DNA from: Planctomycetota bacterium
Lineage (GTDB): Bacteria; Planctomycetota; Planctomycetia; Planctomycetales; Planctomycetaceae
Assembly: GCA_017859815.1 (NCBI GenBank)
Contig: JAFMMM010000011.1
Coordinates: 1-37,589 of the forward strand
Direction: 5' to 3'
Length of the DNA stretch: 37,589 bases
Shown here: positions 25,744-34,823 of the stretch, piece by piece
How positions within the stretch are numbered: position 1 is the stretch's first letter
How the letters are laid out: every line of letters starts with the position of its first letter
Made by a program: the position numbers and the translations under genes
Notes under the pieces: model-generated
Database searches by the model: none
The model's input: only the letters and a program-made list of their open reading frames with translations
Told to the model about the DNA's origin: nothing

Positions 25744-28700
25744 ATGAAGACCGTTCAAATCTCAAATCGCTGGCTGCAAAAGCTTGCTAAAGCTGCTGCA
25801 CTGATGTCTCTCGCACTCGGTCCGGTGTCCGCTCTCGCCCAGGACGCAGCGTGGCCGACAGGCCAGCAGCCCACCGGAGGCGTCACGGGGACCAACCGCA
25901 GTGGTCTGGGTGCGGCAATCCGCGCCGGACACTCTGCCGGCGATACCGTCGGGCGGTATGACTCCCTTTCCCACATCAGTATCGCACCGTATATCAGCAG
26001 TGGAAACCAGCTGCTCTTTGGCGATACGCGACTTGGTCGCGCGAACGAAGGAAACCTCGTCTGGTCGTTTGGCAGCGGCTACCGATTGTTCCTCGAAGAC
26101 TGGGATGTCGTTCTCGGAGGCAACGGCTATTTCGACCGTGATCATCTCTCCGGCGCCTACCTGAACCAATGGGGTGCCGGTGCCGAACTGTTGTCGCGGG
26201 ACTGGGAATGGCGCGGCAACTACTACCGAACTTTTGGAGATACCTTCAGCCGGACTGGGCAATCTGTACTTCCCGGAAGCAGCGCTTTTCAGGGCAGCAA
26301 TCTGACCTTCACGCGAGTAGATTCGTTCGTCGAAGGACTCTACGGTTTCGATTCGGAGTTCGGCGTCGCCCTCCCCGGTGAATTCGCGCAAAGGTTTGAT
26401 GTGCGGGTTTTCGGAGGCGGCTACTACTACGAAGGAGACCAGGCTGACGGCTTCGGGGGCTGGTCAGCACGGCTGCAGTCCGATGTTGGTGGATGGCTGG
26501 AGCTTGGACTGAAGCTGACCGACGATGAAACCTTTGGAACAAATCTCTGCTTCTCTGCCGTTGTTCATGCCGGTGGATTTGAAAGCCAGGAGCATCTGCA
26601 GAGGTCTGCAATCCAGCGTTTTCGTGAGCCGGTTCGCCGCAGCTTGAACGTCGTCTCTGTCGCATCGAATACCAGTAATCCGGGGCAACTGGCTCTCAAC
26701 CCGGATAACGGGCTGCCATTTTCCGTCGCGCACGTGAACAGCAATTATACCACCGGGCCTTTCCTGGGGACCGTTGACGCACCCTTCCAGTCCATGCAGC
26801 AGGGTCTGGCTTCCGGATCGGACATCGTCTTCACCCACGCTGGCAGTTCGTTCACTTCCGGACCTGAGAACTCTGTCACTCTGCTGACCGGTCAACAACT
26901 GATTGGTGAGGGACTGGTGGTCTCTGGTCGAACAACCCAAAACTCCGTCAGTGTTCTCGCTCTCGGACAGACCATTCAGGTTCCCCTTCCAGCCTCGCCG
27001 ACGTTCGCCGCATCGCCAACGCTGGCTCGACCGGACTTCGCGAATTCCGTCGGCCCGGCTGTCACTCTGGCTGACAATACCCAGTTCTCGGGCTTTACGA
27101 TCACAAATCCGGTTTTCGCAGGCATCTTCAGTGACGGAGCTGCAAATACCCTCATCAACGATGTCAGCATCAGTGGTTCAGCAGGTACCGGCATTCTGCT
27201 GCAGAACACTCTTGGCTTGACCGCGATTTCCAACACCAGTCTTGTTTCTGCTGGCTCCACCTCCGGATCGCTGTTTCATATCAACGGCGGAAGCGGAGAT
27301 GTTATTTTCTCGTCAACCGATTCTCTGTTGCTGGGAACCATCGCCAACACATCCCCCGAGCAGGCCATTCTGGTTGAGAACATGACGGGCGGTCGCTTTG
27401 TGATGAATCAAAGCTCCGTTTCAGACGACGGAGGGTCAGGGGTTGTCATCCGGAACAACCTTGCCGGAGCAGCGACCATCGACAATCTCGTTTCGAACAA
27501 CGCAGCAACAAACGCAGTCCTGATCGAAAATAGCGGTGGTTCCTACACCTTTTCCAACTCAAACCCGCAGGTCAATGGCCTGACAATCACCAGCAGTGCT
27601 GGCCCCGGAATTCTGGTTGACGGCCTCACTGGGGCGGCGAACTTCAATGTCGACGTCAACATTGTTGATCGTGTTGGCACCGGTATTGCAATTGCCAACT
27701 CGGCCGGTGCGACATCATTTGCTCAACCCGTCGCACTCACTGACCAGTTGGGTGCGGGGAACGAAGCCGGTCTTCTGGTATCCAGCAATCTGGACGGCAA
27801 CATCGTCGAGTTCCGCGACAATATTACGATCAGCTCCACGGCGATCATTGCCGGCTCGCCCGAACGAACCAACGGCAGCGGTCTTTCGCTGACCGGCAAC
27901 CAGTCCGGAAGCCTCTTCCGAACCTTTGGCACAACGGCCATTAACGGAGCAGATGAAGCGGCAGTGTTGGTCGCCGCTGATGATGGCAAGACCGAGTTTC
28001 TTGGCGAAGTTCGAGTGAATAACCGTGGTGCAGAAGGCGTTCTTGTCACCGGCTCCGGAGGCTCCATCGAGTTCGGTACAACCAACCCACGACGCGTGAC
28101 TCAAATTGACAATGAACTGTTGTCCGGATCACCGGCAATCAGCCTGCAGGGCAACAGTGGAGTGATCTCTTTTGGCGAAGCAACGGTACTGTCCGCAACC
28201 GGAAATCCCGGCGGAGGAGCTGGTATCGATGTTCAGGACAACACAGGGCTGGTGAATTTTGTGGACATGGACGTCACCTCCACTGCCGGAACCGGCTTTT
28301 TTGGAGCTCGGAACCGCCTGATCCGCGCTACGGATGGTGTGATCTTCACCAGCGACGAAACAGCCGTCGATATCGAAGAAAGTGGTATCGATATCCAGCT
28401 GGAATCGGTCTCCAGCATCGACTCACCGGACTTCGGCATTCGACTTGTCGAAACCAACTCCGATGACGGACGAAATTTCAATATTCGCCCGACCGGCAAC
28501 GCACTGATCTCACCGGGTAATGGCGGAACAATCTCGGGTGCCAAAGGCGCGGCAGCGGTGGGAGACGCTGCAGGGATCTTCCTCAGCAACGCCGGACAGG
28601 TTGAAGTTCGCGAAATGATTCTGTCCGATAATGAAGTGGGCGTTCGCGTCCAGAATACCGAATCCTGGCTGGATCCCGCCGGAAATGTGATTGAGGTCTC

Positions 28701-29751
28701 TCCACGGGACGAACAGTACTTCCTGATGGAGTACTCAACGGTCTTCGATTCCGACCATCGCGGTATCGAAACAGTCGACCTGATGGGGCTGCAGATCGAA
28801 AACTCCGCATTCGACAACAACGGAGACGATGCTGCCATCGGATACCACACAATCGATTCAGTGTTCACCGTCAGCCTGGATGACACCGATACGATCAACA
28901 GCTACGAACGGTCTTCCCGACCTTTCGAAATCCTGATTCAGGACTCCACATTCACATCCAATCAGCATGATGTGATTCGTATCCGGCAAACGAATGGGGC
29001 TGCCGGGGCGGCCATCCGCACCCGAGTGTTTGACAACCTGATTGAGTCTCTGGATACCACAGACCCAACGGCACCGGATCCGCTTGACCCCAGACCGCAG
29101 TTTGATGATGGTCTGGTCATCACCTGGAATGGCCCGGCCCGCATCATGGTGGAAGGAAACAGCTTTGACATGTCGGCGGCTGCAGATCAAATCGCCTTCT
29201 GGCTCGATAATGCGTCCACGACAGACCTTACCGAGCTGTCCCTGAAGACGAACCAGATTTTCGTCAATAATCTTGGAACCAGCCCCGGGGCTGTTTTGAT
29301 CGACCTGCTGGGTGACTATGACCTGGGAGACCCGGACGGGATCTTTGAGATCTCCGGAAACCTCTTCAGTGTCAGCGGCGCCAATCCAACCGCAATGCAA
29401 CTGGTGCTGCCACCGTCAGCGGGCTCTCGGTTCGAACGAGCGGTCTTCGCCAGCAACCAGATCAGTCTGGAAGATGATGGCGGCACCGGCATCGAAGTGC
29501 GGCGGGCCGGAAACGGTGCCAGCTTTACTTTCGCATCCAACCTGGTTGGCTTCCGTGACCTTGGGAATGCACAGGAGCGTGGATTCGTCTTCAGTCAGGT
29601 GAGTGGACCTGTTCGCCTGGGTGGCCTCGGGAATCGCATGCAGGTGCTGTCCAATGGCATCAATGGAAACGGTCAGATCGAGGCAGAGCTGCTGATTCCA
29701 TCAAGCGCGGCCATCGGTCAGACAGAAATCAACGGCGTATTGTTGCCCTGA
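25744..29751 (+). CDS. Inverse-autotransporter-like beta-barrel protein with beta-helix passenger
   Basis: 1335 residues. Signal peptide 1-33 (ends SALAQD). Residues about 60-285 resemble the inverse autotransporter beta-domain of intimin/invasin proteins: ISIAPYISSGNQLLFGDTRL, a GSGYRLFLEDWDVVLGGNGY-type strand pair, and YFDRDHLSGAYLNQWGAGAE. A linker RFREPVRRSLNVV follows, of the kind seen after such barrels. From about 340 on are parallel beta-helix repeats rich in Gly/Asn/Ser/Thr with short hydrophobic rungs (GPFLGTVDAPFQSMQQGLAS, then many GTGIL, GIFLSNAG and GVRVQN turns). It is expected to sit in the outer membrane with the helix exposed, for adhesion or polysaccharide contact. GAGGA 5 bases before the ATG sets the start. 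The gene has its own strong terminator. The family is inferred by pattern. Confidence 0.85.
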   Translation: MKTVQISNRWLQKLAKAAALMSLALGPVSALAQDAAWPTGQQPTGGVTGTNRSGLGAAIRAGHSAGDTVGRYDSLSHISIAPYISSGNQLLFGDTRLGRANEGNLVWSFGSGYRLFLEDWDVVLGGNGYFDRDHLSGAYLNQWGAGAELLSRDWEWRGNYYRTFGDTFSRTGQSVLPGSSAFQGSNLTFTRVDSFVEGLYGFDSEFGVALPGEFAQRFDVRVFGGGYYYEGDQADGFGGWSARLQSDVGGWLELGLKLTDDETFGTNLCFSAVVHAGGFESQEHLQRSAIQRFREPVRRSLNVVSVASNTSNPGQLALNPDNGLPFSVAHVNSNYTTGPFLGTVDAPFQSMQQGLASGSDIVFTHAGSSFTSGPENSVTLLTGQQLIGEGLVVSGRTTQNSVSVLALGQTIQVPLPASPTFAASPTLARPDFANSVGPAVTLADNTQFSGFTITNPVFAGIFSDGAANTLINDVSISGSAGTGILLQNTLGLTAISNTSLVSAGSTSGSLFHINGGSGDVIFSSTDSLLLGTIANTSPEQAILVENMTGGRFVMNQSSVSDDGGSGVVIRNNLAGAATIDNLVSNNAATNAVLIENSGGSYTFSNSNPQVNGLTITSSAGPGILVDGLTGAANFNVDVNIVDRVGTGIAIANSAGATSFAQPVALTDQLGAGNEAGLLVSSNLDGNIVEFRDNITISSTAIIAGSPERTNGSGLSLTGNQSGSLFRTFGTTAINGADEAAVLVAADDGKTEFLGEVRVNNRGAEGVLVTGSGGSIEFGTTNPRRVTQIDNELLSGSPAISLQGNSGVISFGEATVLSATGNPGGGAGIDVQDNTGLVNFVDMDVTSTAGTGFFGARNRLIRATDGVIFTSDETAVDIEESGIDIQLESVSSIDSPDFGIRLVETNSDDGRNFNIRPTGNALISPGNGGTISGAKGAAAVGDAAGIFLSNAGQVEVREMILSDNEVGVRVQNTESWLDPAGNVIEVSPRDEQYFLMEYSTVFDSDHRGIETVDLMGLQIENSAFDNNGDDAAIGYHTIDSVFTVSLDDTDTINSYERSSRPFEILIQDSTFTSNQHDVIRIRQTNGAAGAAIRTRVFDNLIESLDTTDPTAPDPLDPRPQFDDGLVITWNGPARIMVEGNSFDMSAAADQIAFWLDNASTTDLTELSLKTNQIFVNNLGTSPGAVLIDLLGDYDLGDPDGIFEISGNLFSVSGANPTAMQLVLPPSAGSRFERAVFASNQISLEDDGGTGIEVRRAGNGASFTFASNLVGFRDLGNAQERGFVFSQVSGPVRLGGLGNRMQVLSNGINGNGQIEAELLIPSSAAIGQTEINGVLLP

Positions 29752-29797
29752 CCCGAACACTTGATCGGAACTCAGGAAGACTAGACCCCAGTCGCTG

Positions 29798-29826
29798 CAC
29801 CCCGGTTTTTGCCGGGGTGTTTTTTT
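29798..29826 (+). terminator. Strong Rho-independent terminator
   Basis: CACCCCGG and CCGGGGTG form a perfect 8-base GC-rich stem with a 6-base loop, followed by seven T residues, 46 bases after the beta-helix gene stop. Confidence 0.92.
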
Positions 29827-29874
29827 GTGCGGCTCACCCTCATCATCGCCAGTGGTAAGCCTGCAGAAACTGTC

Positions 29875-29880
29875 TAAGAT
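29875..29880 (+). promoter_or_regulatory. -10-like element just before mfd
   Basis: TAAGAT ends 9 bases before the mfd ATG, which has no Shine-Dalgarno sequence in front. If used as a -10 box, the transcript would begin at or very near the start codon. The -35 region is poor. Confidence 0.3.
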
Positions 29881-29889
29881 TCTCCCTGC

Positions 29890-32800
29890 ATGTCCACAAT
29901 TGACGAAACGGTACCAGCCGATCTTCCGCAGCTGATTGACATCATTGCGACTCAACCTGGTTTTCCAGACATCGTTGATGCTCTGCAGGCCGGCAACAGT
30001 GCCGCGATCGATGGAATCTGGGGCTCTTCCTGCGCGCTGACAGTGACGGCTCTTGTTCAGCGGCTGCAGAGACCTCTTTGCCTCTGCGTGCGACATTCCA
30101 TCCGGGATGCTGAAGAGTTCGCCGAAGAACTGGCCTCTGTTTCCAGCCTTGCCGTGCAGCTGTTTCCGGCGTGGACGGGCATTCCGGAAGAGGACTCGGC
30201 CGCCGATCCGGTCGCTGCTGGTCGTTTGAAAGTACTGCGAGCGATCGACTCCGGGGAAACCGCTCCCGACGTCATCGTCGCCTGCCTGCCCGCGCTCATG
30301 CAGCCCGTTCCTGACCGGCAGACCCTCGAAGGCTCAATCCGCTCAATTCGCTCTGGCCAGGAAATCGATCTGAACGAAGTTTCAGAATGGCTGATGGCTC
30401 AGGGATTTGAGCGTGTTACAGCCGTTGAATTGCCGGGCGAATTTGCCATCCACGGTGGTATTCTGGATTTGTTCCCGGCCACCGAACGTGATCCGATTCG
30501 CGTTGAGCTTTTCGGGGACGAGATCGAATCCATTCGCTCCTTCGATGCAGAAACACAGCGGCGACTGGCCGAGCTCAACCAGGTCGACCTGCTGACTCCT
30601 CGTACCGAAAGTTCCTCGAGGAATTCCGGGTTCGCCAGTTTTTCAGCGTCACTGCTGGACTACCTGCCGGAGCGAAGTTTTACAACGATCTCAGATCTTC
30701 AGCATGTCGTCTCAGAAGGCCGACTGTATTCGCAACGAATGTCCGATCCCCGCGGGTTATTCTCGGCGGATTCCGCGATGGCACGGCTGACGGCAATTCC
30801 CTCTGTGACAATCGATGCCCTGGGGGTGGACAGCTATGAAACATCCTGCCATATCAGTATGGAGCCGCTGGAACGCTTTTCCGGCAATCGCCGTGATGCA
30901 CTGCTGGAACTTTCGCTGCTGCTGGGAAGTACTGATCGAGCGTTGCTGTGCTGCCATAGCGATGGAGAACTGAAACGACTGAGAGAGCTCATCAGTGAAA
31001 CAGATTCTGCCCACCAGACCACGCTAAAGAACAGCGTTTCACTGACAGTCGGCGGGCTCCGTAAGGGCTTCCGGCTGCCGGATCGAAAACTGGTCGTCCT
31101 CAGCGACAGCGAGCTGTTGTCACGAACCCCGGTCCGCAGAACGGCTCGGCAAAGAACAGCGGATTCACGGGCGATCGACAGCTTCCTCGATCTGCGCGAA
31201 GGTAGCCTGGTTGTTCATGTTTCACACGGAATTGCTCGCTATCGCGGGATGAAGATGGTTCACAGCGAAGGTGTTCAGGAAGAACATCTGCTGCTGGAAT
31301 TTCGCGACGAAGTAATTGTCTATGTGCCAGTGTCGCTGATTCACCTGGTTCAGAAGTATGTTGGACCGGCAAAAACGACACCGGAACTGACGAAGTACGG
31401 CGGCAACTCCTGGCAGAAAAAGAAAGATCAGGTGTCCTCTGCTGTTTCTGACATGGCATCCGACATGTTGAAACTTCAGGCAGAAAGAAACTCGCGACCG
31501 GGACTGATTTCTCAGGCAGATGGCCAGCTGCAGGAGGAGTTTGAAACGGCCTTTCCATGGCAGGAAACACCGGATCAGGACACAGCCATTCGGGAACTGA
31601 AGAACGATATGGAATCGCCGCTCCCCATGGATCGACTGATCTGTGGCGATGTCGGGTTCGGGAAAACCGAAGTCGCCATGCGCGCGGCTTTCAAAGCTGT
31701 CGACAATGGCCGACAGGTTGCAGTGCTTGTCCCAACAACCGTGCTTGCGGAACAGCACTTCCGGACCTTCTCCCAGCGGATGAGCGAGTTTCCGGTGACC
31801 GTGGAAATGCTCTCTCGCTTTCGCACGGACGCCGAACAGCGCGCCATCCTCGAAAAAGCCGCAGCGGGGGAGGTGGATGTCCTGATCGGCACGCACCGAC
31901 TCGTTTCAAAAGATGTGCACTTCCGCGATCTTGGCCTGCTGGTCATCGATGAGGAACAAAAATTTGGCGTCCGCGTAAAAGAGCGGTTGAAGACGATGCG
32001 TGCCGAAGTTGACGTTCTCACCCTGACTGCGACACCCATCCCTCGAACGCTGCACCTGTCTCTGCTGGGGATTCGTGATATCAGCAGCCTGACAACTCCG
32101 CCTCGCGAGCGTGTTCCCATTGAAACCCGCGTATGTCGCTTCGACGAGAAACTGATCCGCAGTGCCATGCTGCGAGAATTGAATCGTGGCGGGCAGATTT
32201 ACTTTGTTCACAATCGCGTCCACGATATCGAGAAGATCGCCATTCGACTGCGGCAGATTGTTCCCGAGGCCACCGTCACCATCGCTCACGGCCAAATGCA
32301 GGAACATGAACTGGAGCGGGCGATGGTCGACTTCGTGAATGGGCGAGCGGACATCCTGCTGGCAACGACCATCATCGAAAGCGGACTGGATATCCCCAAT
32401 GCGAACACCATGTTCATTCACCAGGCCGATATCTACGGTCTGTCTGATCTCCACCAGCTACGCGGAAGAGTTGGTCGTGATCGCCACCGAGCTTACTGCT
32501 ATCTGCTGCTGGAAGAAGGTCGGGTTGTCACAACCAAAGCAACTCGACGCCTGAAAGCGATTGAGGAATACAGCGAACTGGGAGCCGGATTTCGCATCGC
32601 CATGAGAGACCTCGAAATCCGAGGCGCGGGAAATATCCTCGGCACTGAACAGAGCGGAAACATTGCTGCTGTTGGTTACGAACTCTATTGTCAGCTGCTC
32701 GAAAATGCCGTTCGATCGCTGAAGAAACAACCGCTGCGATATCAGCCGCACTGCCGCATCGACCTTCCCGTTCCCTGTTTCATCCCGGACAGATACGTTC

Positions 32801-33207
32801 CCGATCAAAAACTGAAGATTGAGGTTTACAGACGACTGTCACAGTGCAATACGGTTGCTCGAGTTGAAGAGCTGATGACGGAACTGCGCGATCGTTTTGG
32901 ACCGGTACCGGCTGCTGCACGACTGCTGCTGAATCTGCGAGAACTCAGTATTCGAGCGATCAGCTGGAAAATCGACGTCATCCGACTTGAGGATGGATTT
33001 GCTGCGCTGCGATACCGCGACGCCAAACTCATCGGCATTCTCTCTCATCTGCATCGCGGGCACCTGCGGGTCGTTGATCAGCATGAGGCATACTGGCCGC
33101 TGGAGTCGGCTGAAGACGACGGCGGAAGCGTATTGCAGGAGTTGCTGGAAGCACTGCGAATCGCAGATCCCGGACAAGATCAGGACTCCGCTGCCGAAAC
33201 CTCCTGA
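29890..33207 (+). CDS. mfd: Transcription-repair coupling factor Mfd
   Basis: 1105 residues, within the normal range. It displaces RNA polymerase stalled at DNA lesions and recruits UvrA for nucleotide-excision repair. Domains in order: the UvrB-homology region (GEFAIHGGILDLFPATERDP, about 180-240), the RNA-polymerase-interacting domain (SLVVHVSHGIARYRGMKMV, about 438-500), and a RecG-like SF2 motor with Walker A GDVGFGKTEVAMRAAF, motif II as DEEQKFGVRVKE, motif III LTATPIPRTLH, and motifs V-VI around ATTIIESGLDIPNANTMF and QLRGRVGRD. The C-terminal TRCF domain follows (QKLKIEVYRRLSQC region onward). The start ATG has no Shine-Dalgarno sequence. Its last 28 bases overlap the 3' end of the convergent condensation-domain gene. 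Confidence 0.98.
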   Translation: MSTIDETVPADLPQLIDIIATQPGFPDIVDALQAGNSAAIDGIWGSSCALTVTALVQRLQRPLCLCVRHSIRDAEEFAEELASVSSLAVQLFPAWTGIPEEDSAADPVAAGRLKVLRAIDSGETAPDVIVACLPALMQPVPDRQTLEGSIRSIRSGQEIDLNEVSEWLMAQGFERVTAVELPGEFAIHGGILDLFPATERDPIRVELFGDEIESIRSFDAETQRRLAELNQVDLLTPRTESSSRNSGFASFSASLLDYLPERSFTTISDLQHVVSEGRLYSQRMSDPRGLFSADSAMARLTAIPSVTIDALGVDSYETSCHISMEPLERFSGNRRDALLELSLLLGSTDRALLCCHSDGELKRLRELISETDSAHQTTLKNSVSLTVGGLRKGFRLPDRKLVVLSDSELLSRTPVRRTARQRTADSRAIDSFLDLREGSLVVHVSHGIARYRGMKMVHSEGVQEEHLLLEFRDEVIVYVPVSLIHLVQKYVGPAKTTPELTKYGGNSWQKKKDQVSSAVSDMASDMLKLQAERNSRPGLISQADGQLQEEFETAFPWQETPDQDTAIRELKNDMESPLPMDRLICGDVGFGKTEVAMRAAFKAVDNGRQVAVLVPTTVLAEQHFRTFSQRMSEFPVTVEMLSRFRTDAEQRAILEKAAAGEVDVLIGTHRLVSKDVHFRDLGLLVIDEEQKFGVRVKERLKTMRAEVDVLTLTATPIPRTLHLSLLGIRDISSLTTPPRERVPIETRVCRFDEKLIRSAMLRELNRGGQIYFVHNRVHDIEKIAIRLRQIVPEATVTIAHGQMQEHELERAMVDFVNGRADILLATTIIESGLDIPNANTMFIHQADIYGLSDLHQLRGRVGRDRHRAYCYLLLEEGRVVTTKATRRLKAIEEYSELGAGFRIAMRDLEIRGAGNILGTEQSGNIAAVGYELYCQLLENAVRSLKKQPLRYQPHCRIDLPVPCFIPDRYVPDQKLKIEVYRRLSQCNTVARVEELMTELRDRFGPVPAAARLLLNLRELSIRAISWKIDVIRLEDGFAALRYRDAKLIGILSHLHRGHLRVVDQHEAYWPLESAEDDGGSVLQELLEALRIADPGQDQDSAAETS

Positions 33208-34589
33208 CGGCCTGTTGCCACAGCCTCAACACGCACAACAAACTGCTGCAGAAACTCCTGCGAGTCAGCCTCGCTGAGGACATTTCCATCTGAACGAAGC
33301 CCGATCGTCATCTGGCCTGCGTATTCGGCGACAGTTATTGAGACCGGTGTTCCCGGCCGTACAGGTGGTGCGCCCCCCAGCCTTTGCACTGTGACATTGC
33401 CGGCGACCCAACGCTGGTCCTGCAGCGGAAATGTACATCGCAAACGCCTGGAAACATCGCCGACAGTGGTCATCACAATCGTTCCCGCGCCGGAAGATCG
33501 GGAAAGAAACATCCGCAGACCAAATGGGATGCGACGCAGTACGTCAAACATCTTCAGGGCGATGCGACCCTCACCGCTGCGCAGAAAACTGCTGGTCTTT
33601 TCTTTGATCTTTGCCAGCAGGTCAGCAGGCTGTCGGGTTTCTTCCACCGCGTGTGTCACAAGACCATAACTCACCATGTTGCAGGCCGGTATTCCCGTGT
33701 GCTGCGACTCCCGCATGCTGAGCGGCACTGCAATTCGAATCCAGCCCTGAGGGTCAACCGGCCCCGCCGCACTGTTCCAGTCGCGCACCTGAAAAAACGC
33801 CTGTTGCAACAGCAAATCGTTGATTGACACACGCAGGCCGGCAGCGACACCGCGAAGTGAATCGACGGTTTCCCGCGAAAGAGTTTGCAGCCAGAAAGCC
33901 CTGCCGTGCGGCAGCAACTCTTCCGCCGCAGCCGCATCGGCACCGCCCCGTTCCCGCGTGCCCAGCAGCCTCAGGGGCTGACGTGATGTCAGTCTCCACA
34001 GCTTCGCCACAAGCGTCTTCAGCGATCGCTTCCGTTTCGCCGCCACAGGACGAAAACGGTTCCGTTCTGTCAGCAATGCGATCTCAACGGGGTCGTATTT
34101 CGGACACTCCTCATCGGGTAAGATGGTTGCTGCACCGTAGCGTGCCAGCAATTCGGCCACCAGCTGCAGAGCAGCCAGTCCGTCACAGCAGGCATGGTGA
34201 ACTTCCACCAAAATCCTTGCTCGTTGTGCGGAAACCACGGCTCGTACGCGACAGCCTGTTTCCTTCGTCAGATCGCGACGACGCAGGTCTGGCGAATACG
34301 TCAATGCGTCCTGTTCCTGAGCCGGGATCCACTCAACGAGATCTGCAGGTACAGCCGCCGGCTGCCAGCAGAGACGACCATCCACTCGGGACACCGTACA
34401 ACACAGCAGTGGGTGATTCCGCAATAAGCCCTCCGCAGCTTCCCGAAACTCGGACTCTCGAAGCACTCCCGTGACATCGGCCAGAAGGACCATCATCATC
34501 GGGTGCGAGGGATGGTCATCCGCCATCATGTATTCTTCGAATGCGGTCAGCTGTAGTGGCCAAAGTCTGGCAGTTGATTCCGTTTCCAT
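33180..34589 (-). CDS. Stand-alone condensation/acyltransferase-domain protein
   Basis: 469 residues of the chloramphenicol-acetyltransferase-like superfamily that includes NRPS condensation domains and wax ester synthase/DGAT enzymes. The catalytic motif HHxxxDG is intact in LVEVHHACCDGLAALQLVAE. The N-terminus WPLQLTAFEEYMMADDHPSH matches the opening helix of such enzymes, and a central SINDLLLQQAFFQVRDW resembles the WS/DGAT NDVVLA region. It would transfer an acyl or aminoacyl group to an amine or alcohol acceptor. There are no adenylation or carrier domains and no biosynthetic partners beside it, so the substrate is open. The ATG at 34589 is preferred; the longer frame to 34706 adds 39 residues of unlikely composition. 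It overlaps the mfd 3' end by 28 bases. Confidence 0.85.
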   Translation of the reverse strand: METESTARLWPLQLTAFEEYMMADDHPSHPMMMVLLADVTGVLRESEFREAAEGLLRNHPLLCCTVSRVDGRLCWQPAAVPADLVEWIPAQEQDALTYSPDLRRRDLTKETGCRVRAVVSAQRARILVEVHHACCDGLAALQLVAELLARYGAATILPDEECPKYDPVEIALLTERNRFRPVAAKRKRSLKTLVAKLWRLTSRQPLRLLGTRERGGADAAAAEELLPHGRAFWLQTLSRETVDSLRGVAAGLRVSINDLLLQQAFFQVRDWNSAAGPVDPQGWIRIAVPLSMRESQHTGIPACNMVSYGLVTHAVEETRQPADLLAKIKEKTSSFLRSGEGRIALKMFDVLRRIPFGLRMFLSRSSGAGTIVMTTVGDVSRRLRCTFPLQDQRWVAGNVTVQRLGGAPPVRPGTPVSITVAEYAGQMTIGLRSDGNVLSEADSQEFLQQFVVRVEAVATGRQEVSAAES

Positions 34590-34823
34590 CAGATGCTGCT
34601 TTACAAAGACTGTATCGACTGTCGGGATAAAGTCACTTGCCTGGCCAGCCGGGCATCTCACAAGTCCATTTGGCAGACTGGAATGCCTGAGGCCTGCTTG
34701 TCCCAAATACTACTGCCCCCCGGCAGCGAAAAAGTATGCCCCGCAGCTTTGATTTGAGACAATCTTCTGATCCGCCACAGAACGTTTCTTTCCTGATACC
34801 CATTTCCTGCCGGCCAGATCAGC

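Noticed and set aside
28233-28898. Minus-strand frame of 221 codons inside the beta-helix gene
   Set aside because: A Ser-rich shadow of the repeats; the sense frame explains the codon pattern.
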